Positions 38,460-46,078 of a stretch of 64,000 nt of DNA are shown in pieces. Numbering within the stretch: the first letter of the stretch is position 1; each line of letters begins with the position of its first letter. The DNA is from Paractinoplanes durhamensis (GTDB taxonomy: Bacteria; Actinomycetota; Actinomycetes; Mycobacteriales; Micromonosporaceae): NCBI RefSeq assembly GCF_016862175.1, contig NZ_BOML01000005.1:152862-216861 (forward strand), written 5' to 3'. The notes beneath the pieces were generated by a model that saw only the letters and a list, made by a program, of their open reading frames with translations, was not told the DNA's origin and ran no database searches. Made by a program: the position numbers and the translations under genes.

Positions 38460-39248
38460 ATGCGCCGATACCTGATGTGCCGCCCCACCCACTTCGCGGT
38501 CACGTACCGGATCAACCCGTGGATGGACCCCACGGCGCCGTACGACAACGCCCTCGCCGTCCGGCAGTGGGAGACGCTCCGGCAGACCTACCTCGACCTG
38601 GGTCACACCGTCGAGCTGATCGACCCGCTGCCCGGCCTGCCCGACATGGTGTTCGCGGCGAACGGCGCCACCGTGGTCGACGGCCGGGTGCTGGCCGTGC
38701 AGTTCCGCGACGCCGAGCGGGCCGACGAGGCCCCGGCCTACGCGGCCTGGTTCCGCGAGCGCGGCTTCGACGTCACCGAGCCCAAGCACACCAACGAGGG
38801 CGAGGGCGACATCCTGCTCGCCGGGGACGTGCTGCTGGCCGGCACCGGCTTCCGCACCTCGCACGCATCGCACGCCGAGACCCAGGAGGTGCTGCAGCGG
38901 CCGGTGATCACCCTGCAGCTGGTCGACCCGGCCTACTACCACCTCGACACCGCGCTCTGCGTGCTCGACGACACCAACATCGCCTACCTGCCGTCGGCGT
39001 TCTCGCCCGGCTCGCAGGCCGTGCTCCGCCAGCTCTACCCGCACGCGGTGATCGCGAATGCGGAGGATGCCGCGGTATTGGGCCTCAACGCGGTCAGTAA
39101 CGGCCGTACCGTGGTCCTGCCGGTCCAGGCCACCCACCTGGCCGCTGAGCTGCAGTCGGCCGGCTACCAGACCGTCGGGGTCGACGTCTCCGAGCTGCGC
39201 AAAGCCGGTGGCGGCCCCAAGTGCTGCACGTTGGAGGTCAGGGCATGA
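38460..39248 (+). CDS. ddaH: Dimethylargininase / amidinotransferase-family hydrolase
   Basis: A 262-residue guanidine-modifying enzyme. Family marks: MCRPTHFAVTYRINPWM, FAANGATVVDGRVL, the GEGDILLAG acidic substrate loop, catalytic His161 in YYHLDTALC, and catalytic Cys near 255-256 in GGGPKCCTLEVR. It hydrolyses methylarginines (or arginine-like guanidines) to citrulline plus amine. Next to rocD this pair is a common actinobacterial arginine/ornithine catabolic unit. The stop TGA overlaps the ATG of a 30-codon ORF (ATGA), preceded by GGAGG. Confidence 0.9.
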   Translation: MRRYLMCRPTHFAVTYRINPWMDPTAPYDNALAVRQWETLRQTYLDLGHTVELIDPLPGLPDMVFAANGATVVDGRVLAVQFRDAERADEAPAYAAWFRERGFDVTEPKHTNEGEGDILLAGDVLLAGTGFRTSHASHAETQEVLQRPVITLQLVDPAYYHLDTALCVLDDTNIAYLPSAFSPGSQAVLRQLYPHAVIANAEDAAVLGLNAVSNGRTVVLPVQATHLAAELQSAGYQTVGVDVSELRKAGGGPKCCTLEVRA

Positions 39249-39337
39249 CCGCCTGCACCAAGCGGCACGTGGGTGAGCTGCACGCCCAGGCCGCAGGCGA
39301 GGGCCAAAAGGGCATGCCTAAAGGAGGCACAGCATGA
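39245..39337 (+). CDS. Candidate 30-residue peptide between ddaH and rocD
   Basis: The reading frame gives a basic Gly/Ala-rich 30-residue peptide beginning MTACTKRHVG and ending GGTA. Its ATG overlaps the ddaH stop (ATGA) and its stop overlaps the rocD start (ATGA again). GGAGG lies 8 bases before the ATG, inside the ddaH end. The frame contains the AAAGGAGG ribosome site of rocD. It may make a small peptide, or serve as a leader that couples rocD translation to ddaH. There is no known homolog that I can name. Confidence 0.5.
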   Translation: MTACTKRHVGELHAQAAGEGQKGMPKGGTA

Positions 39338-40542
39338 CAAGTGTCGACACGCGTACGGCCATCGCTTTGGCGGACGCTGAGCGCTGGACCGCACACAACT
39401 ACCACCCGCTGCCGGTCGTGGTGGCCGAGGCCGAGGGGGCCTGGGTCACCGACGTCGACGGGCGCCGCTACCTCGACTTCCTGGCCGGTTACTCGGCGCT
39501 CAACTTCGGGCACCGGCACCCCGGCCTGATCGCGGCCGCGCACGCCCAGCTCGACCGGGTCACGCTGACCAGCCGGGCGTTCGTGCACGACAAGTTCGCC
39601 GACTTCTGCCACGGGCTCGCCGAGCTCTGCGGAAAAGACCTGGTGCTGCCGATGAACACCGGCGCCGAGGCGGTGGAGACCGCGATCAAGGTGGTCCGCA
39701 AGTGGGGCTACCAGGTCAAGGGCGTGCCGGACGGGCAGGCCGAGATCATCGTGGCGGCGGGCAACTTCCACGGGCGTACGACGACGATCATCAGCTTCTC
39801 CACCGACCCGGACGCCAAGGCCGACTTCGGGCCGTACACCCCGGGCTTCACGATCGTGCCGTACGGGGACCTGGCCGCGCTGGCCGACGCCTTCACGCCC
39901 AACACCGTGGCCGTGCTGATGGAGCCGATCCAGGGCGAGGCCGGCGTGCTGGTGCCGCCGGAGGGCTACTTCGGCGGCGTCCGGGAGCTGTGCGACGCGC
40001 ACCACGCCCTGTTCGTGGCGGACGAGATCCAGTCCGGCCTGGGCCGTACCGGCCGCACGTTCGCGATCGAGCACGAAGAGGTCGTGCCGGACATGTACGT
40101 GCTCGGCAAGGCCCTCGGCGGCGGCATCGTGCCGGTCTCCGCGGTGGCCGCCAACTCCGACGTGCTCGGCGTGCTCAAGCCGGGCGAGCACGGCTCCACC
40201 TTCGGCGGCAACCCGCTGGCCTGCGCGGTCGGTGCCGAGGTGGTGCGCCTGCTGGCCACCGGCGAGTTCCAGAAGCGCTCGGAGGAGCTCGGCGACCGCC
40301 TGCACGCCGGGCTCAACGCGCTGATCGGCAAGGGTGTGCTCGCGGTGCGCGGGCGCGGCCTGTGGGCCGGGGTCGACATCGACCCGGCGCTGATGACCGG
40401 CCGGCAGGCCTGCGAGCGGCTCGCCGAGCGTGGCGTGCTGGCCAAGGACACCCACGGGTCGACGATCCGCCTGGCCCCGCCGCTCGTGGTGACGGCGGAG
40501 GAGCTGGACCACGCGGTGGCCCAGCTGGCCGCCATCCTTTAG
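39334..40542 (+). CDS. rocD: Ornithine--oxo-acid transaminase
   Basis: A 402-residue class III PLP aminotransferase. It carries HNYHPLPVVVAEAEGAWVTDVDGRRYLDFLAGYSALNFGH, the NTGAEAVETAIK phosphate loop, VADEIQSGLGRTG (Asp for the pyridine N) and Lys259 in VLGKALGGG that binds PLP. These features are those of ornithine delta-aminotransferase, which turns ornithine plus 2-oxoglutarate into glutamate semialdehyde and glutamate. It has an AAAGGAGG ribosome site 7 bases upstream, inside the preceding small ORF. Its stop overlaps the stop of the convergent FHA gene (TTAG, 40539-40542). Confidence 0.95.
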   Translation: MTSVDTRTAIALADAERWTAHNYHPLPVVVAEAEGAWVTDVDGRRYLDFLAGYSALNFGHRHPGLIAAAHAQLDRVTLTSRAFVHDKFADFCHGLAELCGKDLVLPMNTGAEAVETAIKVVRKWGYQVKGVPDGQAEIIVAAGNFHGRTTTIISFSTDPDAKADFGPYTPGFTIVPYGDLAALADAFTPNTVAVLMEPIQGEAGVLVPPEGYFGGVRELCDAHHALFVADEIQSGLGRTGRTFAIEHEEVVPDMYVLGKALGGGIVPVSAVAANSDVLGVLKPGEHGSTFGGNPLACAVGAEVVRLLATGEFQKRSEELGDRLHAGLNALIGKGVLAVRGRGLWAGVDIDPALMTGRQACERLAERGVLAKDTHGSTIRLAPPLVVTAEELDHAVAQLAAIL

Positions 40543-41693
40543 CGCTCGAATTTACGCAGGGCCATCGTCGGGGCCTCGCCCATCACCGAGGCCGGCTGGA
40601 CGACCCCGCCGGTGGCCCACATCTTCGACCGGCCCACGTTGACCCCGGCGTACAGCTCCACCACGTCCGCCGGGGCCAGCGGGCGGCTCTCACTGCGGCC
40701 CAGCGTCACGCGCTCGTCGTCGTCGCTCGAGCCGCCCGGGCGGATGCCGGAGCCGTTCGTGCTGACGTCCTGCACGGTCAGCGTGCCGTCCTCGCGCAGC
40801 GTGAACTTCACGTGCCCGCGGCTGATCCACTTCCGGGCGTCCTCACTCAGCCACTGGCCGAGCATCACGCCCTGGCCGCCCTCCGGGGCCCGGCCGACCA
40901 CCACCGGCGACTCGGTGGAGACCACGAATCGCTTGCGGACGACGCCGTCGATGCGGACCGACAGCACCTCCACCGCCGGGCGCGGGCCCGCGTCCTTGAG
41001 CTTCGCGCCGTGCCGGGGGCAGGTCGGCGCCCCGGCCCGCAGCGCAGGCGGCGGCTGGGCGACCGGGCTGGTGTAGGTGCGCATGTCGGCGAACGGGCTG
41101 TCGGTGTCGATGCCCGTGCCGAAGCTCGTGCAGTTGGACTCCGGGCAGCTCCACACCCGGGCCAGCAACCGCTCGGCCATCGGGGTGCGCTCGGCCTGCT
41201 TGCCCGGGTCGCCGCGGCCCACCCGGGAGACCAGCACCGGGGTGCCGCCCTCGCCGGCCACCGCGGCCAGCAGCCGGCCCGGCTCGTCCACCCACTGGCG
41301 GCGGCCGCGGAACTGCTCGCCCCGGGTGCGGGTGAGCACCGGCACGCCGAGCATCTCGGCCACCTCGAAGACCCGGTCGTCGAGCACCGGGACCACCTCG
41401 ACCTTGCCGTCGTCGGCCCAGCGGCGGATCACCATCCGCTCGTTCGAGGTCAGGTCGGTGTCGGAGAGCAGGCCCCGCGGGGACACCACGTAAACCGGCA
41501 CATTCTCCTCGGCGAAGTAGCGACCGAGGGCGTCGACGACCAGACCGAGGCGCACCGAACTGGCCGGGCGACCGCCGTCGAGGTCGGCGTAACGCACGAT
41601 CTCCGACAGGTCGACCACCGCGCGCGCCAGCGCCGGATCGGTGGACAGCCGCGCCTCGATCGCATCGAGGACCTTGCTGACCTCGAATCTCAC
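40539..41693 (-). CDS. FHA-domain protein with N-terminal PIN-like nuclease fold
   Basis: A 384-residue protein. Residues 10-130 look PIN-like: AVVDLSEIVRYADLDGGRPASSVRLGLVVDALGRYF...VPVYVVSPRGLLSDTD...DDRVFEVAEMLGVPVLTRT with spaced Asp residues that could bind metal. The middle has Cys-x4-Cys (WSCPESNC) and C-PRHG, a possible zinc site. The C-terminal FHA domain (about 275-355) has VVVGRAPE, SRGHVKFTL and DVSTNGSGIR, the phosphothreonine-binding residues. It may join Ser/Thr kinase signals to RNA cleavage or to protein assembly; this is inference. GTG 41693 has GGAGG 6 bases upstream. Confidence 0.8.
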   Translation of the reverse strand: MRFEVSKVLDAIEARLSTDPALARAVVDLSEIVRYADLDGGRPASSVRLGLVVDALGRYFAEENVPVYVVSPRGLLSDTDLTSNERMVIRRWADDGKVEVVPVLDDRVFEVAEMLGVPVLTRTRGEQFRGRRQWVDEPGRLLAAVAGEGGTPVLVSRVGRGDPGKQAERTPMAERLLARVWSCPESNCTSFGTGIDTDSPFADMRTYTSPVAQPPPALRAGAPTCPRHGAKLKDAGPRPAVEVLSVRIDGVVRKRFVVSTESPVVVGRAPEGGQGVMLGQWLSEDARKWISRGHVKFTLREDGTLTVQDVSTNGSGIRPGGSSDDDERVTLGRSESRPLAPADVVELYAGVNVGRSKMWATGGVVQPASVMGEAPTMALRKFER

Positions 41694-41833
41694 GGATCCT
41701 CCAGGTGTTCTTGCCTCGGCCCCATCATGCCGTACCCGGAAGGTGCCGTTTGCCCAGCGGCCCGGTCGGGAATTGATGTAGATGAGCCGGAGCCCACATC
41801 CCCCTTGCTCCGGCAACGTCAGGGAGGACGTAC

Positions 41834-42622
41834 ATGCGGACACCACGGCTCACCGGGCTGGGTCTCGCGACGGTGGCCACGGCCGCCTTCGCGATGGCCG
41901 GGTGCGACAACGGCAGCGCTACTCCTGCCTCCAGTGCGCCGGCGCCGAGCGTGGCGGCCGGCCCCTCCTCGGGCGCCGCCGATGCGGGCGCGGTCTCGGC
42001 CCTGTCGAAGGCGACAGCCCTGCTCGGCACGACCAGCTTCGGCCTCACCGCGACCTCCGGGACGGGCTTCAAGCTGACCGGCGCGATCGACGCGCCCGGT
42101 GGCAAGGGGACCGCCCAGCTCACCGCGAGCGGGCCGAACGCCGAGATCAACATCAAGACGCTGCTGATCGGCAACGACCTCTACGCCCAGGTTCCCGGGA
42201 TCACCAAGGCCGGCACCTGGACTCACCTCGACGGCTCCCGGCTGCCGGCCGGGACCACCATCGGCCTGCGGCCGAATCAGATCGACCCGGTGGGTACGGC
42301 CAATTTGCTCGGCGCCGCCACCGACGTCAAGGAGACCGGCACCAACACGTACGCCGGTTCGCTCGATCTCACCAAGGCGGCCGGTCTCGCCGGCCTGAGC
42401 CAGGTGACCATCGACGGGTACGGCACCGCCGCCCAGAACGTGCCGTTCACCGCGACCCTCGACGACCAGGGCCGGCTGTCCAAGCTGACCATCACGGTCC
42501 CGCAGGGTGACCCGATCGACGTGACCTACGCCGATTACGGTGCGCCGGTGAACGCCACCGCCCCGGCCGCCGCCGAGGTGACCGAAGCGCCGGACAGCTT
42601 CTACAGCTCGCTCGGCTCCTGA
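41834..42622 (+). CDS. LppX/LprG-like lipoprotein
   Basis: A 262-residue exported lipoprotein: basic start RTPRLTGLGLATVATAAFAMAGC with lipobox AMAGC (Cys24), an Ala/Pro/Ser linker, then a beta-rich domain (SFGLTATSGTGFKLTGAIDAPGGKGTAQLTAS...LLIGNDLYAQVPG...VTIDGYGTAAQNVPFTATLDDQGRLSKLTITVP) of LppX_LprAFG type. Mycobacterial members carry triacylated lipids or glycolipids to the outer envelope; here the cargo is unknown. GGGAGG precedes the ATG. The 3' end overlaps the convergent acyltransferase gene by 22 bases. Confidence 0.85.
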   Translation: MRTPRLTGLGLATVATAAFAMAGCDNGSATPASSAPAPSVAAGPSSGAADAGAVSALSKATALLGTTSFGLTATSGTGFKLTGAIDAPGGKGTAQLTASGPNAEINIKTLLIGNDLYAQVPGITKAGTWTHLDGSRLPAGTTIGLRPNQIDPVGTANLLGAATDVKETGTNTYAGSLDLTKAAGLAGLSQVTIDGYGTAAQNVPFTATLDDQGRLSKLTITVPQGDPIDVTYADYGAPVNATAPAAAEVTEAPDSFYSSLGS

Positions 42623-43677
42623 GACCGCCGGCGGGCGGTCCAGTCCGTGCCCAGCGGACGGACCGCCGGCCGGTTCTCCTCGATCCACGCGTCGATCCGG
42701 GCCCACCAGTCGTAGAGCCAGGCCACCCGCTCCTCCTCGCCGGCCGGCACGTCCTCCGGCTCGACGCTCCAGAACCGCATGATGAGCTGCTTGTCCATCG
42801 GCAGCTCGCGCCACACGTCGGCGACCGTCACCATCCGGTCGAGCCCGGTGTGCGCCACGAAGATCACCCCGGCGTCCGGGGCCGCGTCGATCGCCGCGGA
42901 CAGGCCACCCGGCTTCGGCGGCAGCAGATTGCGCAGCTTCGCGGCCCGGGTCGCCTCGTCGAACAGCCCACGGGACCGCAGCCACTCGATCGCCCGGACC
43001 TTGCGCCGGGGCGTGAAGTTGCCGCCCTCCGGGAAGATCACGAACGCGTCGTTCTCGTCCAGGCCGACCGCGAGCTCGCCGACCTCGTCCTCCAGGCTCT
43101 TGCGCCCCGGGGCGGCTCGGCCCGGCATGATGAAGCGGCTCGGCAGGCGGTTGAGCAGCACGTCCACCGCCGGGTCCCACTGCAGGGTCGCCTTCAGCAC
43201 GATCCGCGGCTCGCGGTCGAACCAGTTGACCAGCCCGTGGATCAGGATGAACGAGTCGCCCGGCCCGGCGTGCCGGCTCACCACGATCTCCGGTCGGCCC
43301 GGGATCGCCGTGTCCGGGTCGGTGCCGACCACGTCCACGGTCAGGTGCAGTGACCAGCGGGCCAGCCAGAACAGCACGCCCAGGAACTTGCCGGTCAGCA
43401 CGTAGTGGGCGCGCTGAAAGGCCGGGCCGCGGATCCTCCAGCCGAAGCCGGACGCCACCCACAGCGCGGCCAGCGCCACCAGGGCGGCGGCGTCCCAGAC
43501 CACGTAGACGATGGCCAGGAAGACCAGGCGGGGCACCCGCAGATGGCCCGGCACCAGCGGCGACGCCGCGAGTGCGAGCAGCAGCCAGACCGGGAGGGTG
43601 GTGAGCAGCCCGATCGCGAGCAGCACCACGAACGGCGCGAAGATCAGCCGGCGGACCCAGACCGGAGGCAGCGGCAT
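42601..43677 (-). CDS. PlsC-type acyltransferase, membrane-bound
   Basis: A 358-residue acyltransferase. Two or three N-terminal membrane helices (RRLIFAPFVVLLAIGLLTTLPVWLLLALAA; LVFLAIVYVVWDAAALVALAALWV). The catalytic HX4D motif is SRHAGPGD (near residue 136), glycerophosphate-region LLNRLPSRFIMPG and FPEGGNF (near 215) correspond to PlsC blocks. It should acylate a lysophospholipid or other hydroxylated lipid. ATG 43677 overlaps the patatin stop by one base (TGATG), so both are one operon of lipid turnover: deacylation followed by reacylation. Confidence 0.87.
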   Translation of the reverse strand: MPLPPVWVRRLIFAPFVVLLAIGLLTTLPVWLLLALAASPLVPGHLRVPRLVFLAIVYVVWDAAALVALAALWVASGFGWRIRGPAFQRAHYVLTGKFLGVLFWLARWSLHLTVDVVGTDPDTAIPGRPEIVVSRHAGPGDSFILIHGLVNWFDREPRIVLKATLQWDPAVDVLLNRLPSRFIMPGRAAPGRKSLEDEVGELAVGLDENDAFVIFPEGGNFTPRRKVRAIEWLRSRGLFDEATRAAKLRNLLPPKPGGLSAAIDAAPDAGVIFVAHTGLDRMVTVADVWRELPMDKQLIMRFWSVEPEDVPAGEEERVAWLYDWWARIDAWIEENRPAVRPLGTDWTARRRSQEPSEL

Positions 43678-44540
43678 CAGCTGTCGCCTGGCCTTTCTCT
43701 CCCGGGCAGCGGATGCACGTTGGCGTGCAGGTAGCGGCGGGAGGCGACGTAGGCGCGGCTGATCCGGCGGCCGACCGCGGCCATGTCGCGGTAGGCCCAC
43801 GGCGAGTCGTCGCGGCCCTCGCCACTGCCGCTCGGCAGGACATGCACCCGTACATCGTCGGGCAGCGCGGCAAGCTCGCGCGCGAACCGATGCCGGCGGG
43901 CGATCTCGAACGCCACCTGTGCCACCTCCCACGGCCGGCGGGGCACGCTGAGCGGGCGCTCCACCCGCCCCACCTGGAGCACGAAGATCAGTTTCGCACC
44001 GACCCGGACGGCCTCGCCGATCGGAATCGAGTTGACGATGCCACCGTCCACATAGTGCTCCCCGTCCATCTCCATCGGGGGCAGCAGACCCGGCACCGCC
44101 GACGACGCCAGGACCGCGTCGACCAGCGGCCCGCTGTCGAACCAGTGCTCGGCGGCCCGCTCGATGCTGGCCGCACAGCAGCGGAACGGAATCTTCAGGT
44201 CGCCGAACGTGGTGTGCTCGCCCAGCTCACTCTCCAGCAGGCGGCGCAGCGGCATCGGCGAGTGCAGGTGGGTGCGGGCCGCGAACCGGCGCACCTGGCG
44301 CCCGATCGAGTCGCCGTAGACGGCGGCCGCCTCCGGCGACGTCCACAGCCGGACCAGCCGGTCGGTGACCGACTCGCTGGGGTCGGCCGCGACCAGGGCG
44401 CCGTTCACCGCGCCGATCGACGTGCCGACCACCACGTCCGGCCGGAAGCCGGCTCGGAACAGCGCCCGCAGCATCCCCACCTCGACCGCGCCGAGAACAC
44501 CGCCACCACCGAGCACGAACGCCACCGAACTGTCGACCAT
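43677..44540 (-). CDS. Patatin-like phospholipase (RssA-type)
   Basis: A 287-residue patatin. The oxyanion motif is LGGGGVLG (residues 10-17), nucleophile Ser41 in GTSIGAVNGAL, and catalytic Asp in YVDGGIVNSIP (near 165). It hydrolyses acyl chains of phospholipids or other lipids in the cytoplasm or at the inner membrane face. It is translationally coupled to the downstream PlsC-type acyltransferase and diverges from a serine hydrolase lipoprotein gene across 73 bases. Confidence 0.9.
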   Translation of the reverse strand: MVDSSVAFVLGGGGVLGAVEVGMLRALFRAGFRPDVVVGTSIGAVNGALVAADPSESVTDRLVRLWTSPEAAAVYGDSIGRQVRRFAARTHLHSPMPLRRLLESELGEHTTFGDLKIPFRCCAASIERAAEHWFDSGPLVDAVLASSAVPGLLPPMEMDGEHYVDGGIVNSIPIGEAVRVGAKLIFVLQVGRVERPLSVPRRPWEVAQVAFEIARRHRFARELAALPDDVRVHVLPSGSGEGRDDSPWAYRDMAAVGRRISRAYVASRRYLHANVHPLPGRERPGDS

Positions 44541-44613
44541 GACCTCATCGTGTCACGATCCACTGGCGTCCCCACCTCTGCTTTTGACCCTCAGCCGTGT
44601 CATCATCGTCGCC

Positions 44614-45924
44614 GTGACCCTTCCGCGCCGCGCCGTCCTCGCCGCCGGACTGGCCGCCGGCCTCGCCGGCTGCGGCCGGGCCGCCTCGACCACCCCCACC
44701 TGGGGCGAACCGGTGGCCACGTCGGAACCGCTGGCCGCCGCCGCGGGCCCGTCGGCGGCTGCCCGGCCCACGACCGCCGCCACCCGGTCGGCCCCGGCGC
44801 CCTACGGCGCCAAGGTCAAGGACACCCTGACGAAATATCTGAAACCCACCAAGGACAACCCCAAGCATCCGGGGTACGCCGGTGCGGTCGCGCTCGTCAT
44901 GCAGGACGGCAGCACCCGGATGACCACGGCGGTCGGGCACGCCCTGCGCTACGGAGCCGGCCCGGTCGACCTGCCCGCGGCCAAACGCGTGGCGATGCGC
45001 ACCGACTCGATCTTCGACCTGGCCTCGCTCACCAAGGTCTACACCGCGATCCTCACGCTGCAGCTCGTCGACCAGGGCAAGATCGCGCTGGACGCGCCCG
45101 TGCTGAAGTACCTGCCCGACTTCACCGGCGCCGGCAAGGACAAGATCACGGTGGCGATGCTGCTGGCGCACACCAGCGCGCTGCCGGTCGGCGCCAAGGT
45201 GACCGGCTTCGCCGGCAACACCGCGCGCTGGCAGTCGGTGATGACGACGCCGCTGGTCAAGGGCGGGGTCCCCGGCACCACGTTCCGCTACTCCAGCACC
45301 GGGCTCATGGTGCTGGGCCGGCTGGTCGAGAAATTCACCGGCAAGTCCCTGGACAAGGCACTGCGCGACAACCTGACCACCCCGCTGGGCCTGAAGGACA
45401 CCGGCTTCCAGCCGCTGAAGTGGGTCGCCGACAAGCAGCGCCTGGTGGCCACCGATGCCCGCACGTCCCGTGGCCTGCTGCGCGGCACCGTCCACGACGA
45501 CGTGTGCAACACCCTGGGCGGGGTGGCCGGCCATGCCGGCGTCTTCGGCACCGCCCGCGACGTGGCGGTGATCGGCCAGATGCTGCTGAACGGCGGCACC
45601 TACCACGGCAAGCGCATCCTGTCGGCCGCAACGGTCAAGCAGATGCTGACCGACGTGAACAAGGGCAAGCCGGCCATCGACGCCGAACGCCCGGGCCGCT
45701 CCGCCGACCACGGCCTCGGCGTGGAGATGAACCAGCCGTGGTTCATGGGCAAGCTGGCCTCGGCCACGGCCTTCGGCCACACCGGCTTCACGGGTACGTC
45801 GTTGCTGGTGGTCCCGGCCCGCCAGACGGTGGTGGTGCTGCTGACCAACCGCGCCCACCCGAACTGGTCATGGTCCAACCCCGACACCCACCGCGTCGCC
45901 GTGCACAACGCCATCGCCGGCTGA
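44614..45924 (+). CDS. Beta-lactamase-family serine hydrolase lipoprotein
   Basis: A 436-residue exported hydrolase. GTG 44614 gives a Tat/Sec-like start TLPRRAVLAAGLAAGLAGC with lipobox LAGC (Cys20). The catalytic domain begins near residue 80: SxxK is SLTK (Ser138), tyrosine motif YSS in FRYSSTGLMV, and GHTGFTGT as the HTG/KTG strand. Features match class C-like esterases or D-aminopeptidases that act on the cell surface. A 50-residue Ala/Pro/Thr linker separates it from the membrane. No antibiotic-resistance role can be claimed. Confidence 0.9.
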   Translation: MTLPRRAVLAAGLAAGLAGCGRAASTTPTWGEPVATSEPLAAAAGPSAAARPTTAATRSAPAPYGAKVKDTLTKYLKPTKDNPKHPGYAGAVALVMQDGSTRMTTAVGHALRYGAGPVDLPAAKRVAMRTDSIFDLASLTKVYTAILTLQLVDQGKIALDAPVLKYLPDFTGAGKDKITVAMLLAHTSALPVGAKVTGFAGNTARWQSVMTTPLVKGGVPGTTFRYSSTGLMVLGRLVEKFTGKSLDKALRDNLTTPLGLKDTGFQPLKWVADKQRLVATDARTSRGLLRGTVHDDVCNTLGGVAGHAGVFGTARDVAVIGQMLLNGGTYHGKRILSAATVKQMLTDVNKGKPAIDAERPGRSADHGLGVEMNQPWFMGKLASATAFGHTGFTGTSLLVVPARQTVVVLLTNRAHPNWSWSNPDTHRVAVHNAIAG

Positions 45925-45939
45925 GCCGCCGTGGCGATC

Positions 45940-46076
45940 GGGTGCTCAGGTTTTGAATTTGCCACGCACGCAGAATGAAGTCAGGGCCAGGGCCAGCTCT
46001 GCTGGGCCCCGGCCCGGCCTCGGCGTGAGCGACGGTCCGTCACCCACCACCCAGGCACGACATCCTGATTTTGACC
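45940..46076 (+). repeat. Dispersed intergenic repeat, copy B
   Basis: Contains CCACGCACGCA (45962-45972), GGCCAGCTC (45991-45999), GAGCGACGGTC (46027-46037), ACCCACCACCC (46042-46052) and GGCACGACA (46054-46062), matching copy A at 31560-31710 in order and orientation. It fills the gap between the serine hydrolase stop and the chitinase C stop; there is no gene in it. Confidence 0.8.
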
Positions 46077-46078
46077 TT

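Noticed and set aside
39702..42077. 791-codon plus-strand frame overlapping rocD and the FHA gene
   Set aside because: Low-complexity Arg/Gly/Ala sequence opposed to two well-supported genes.
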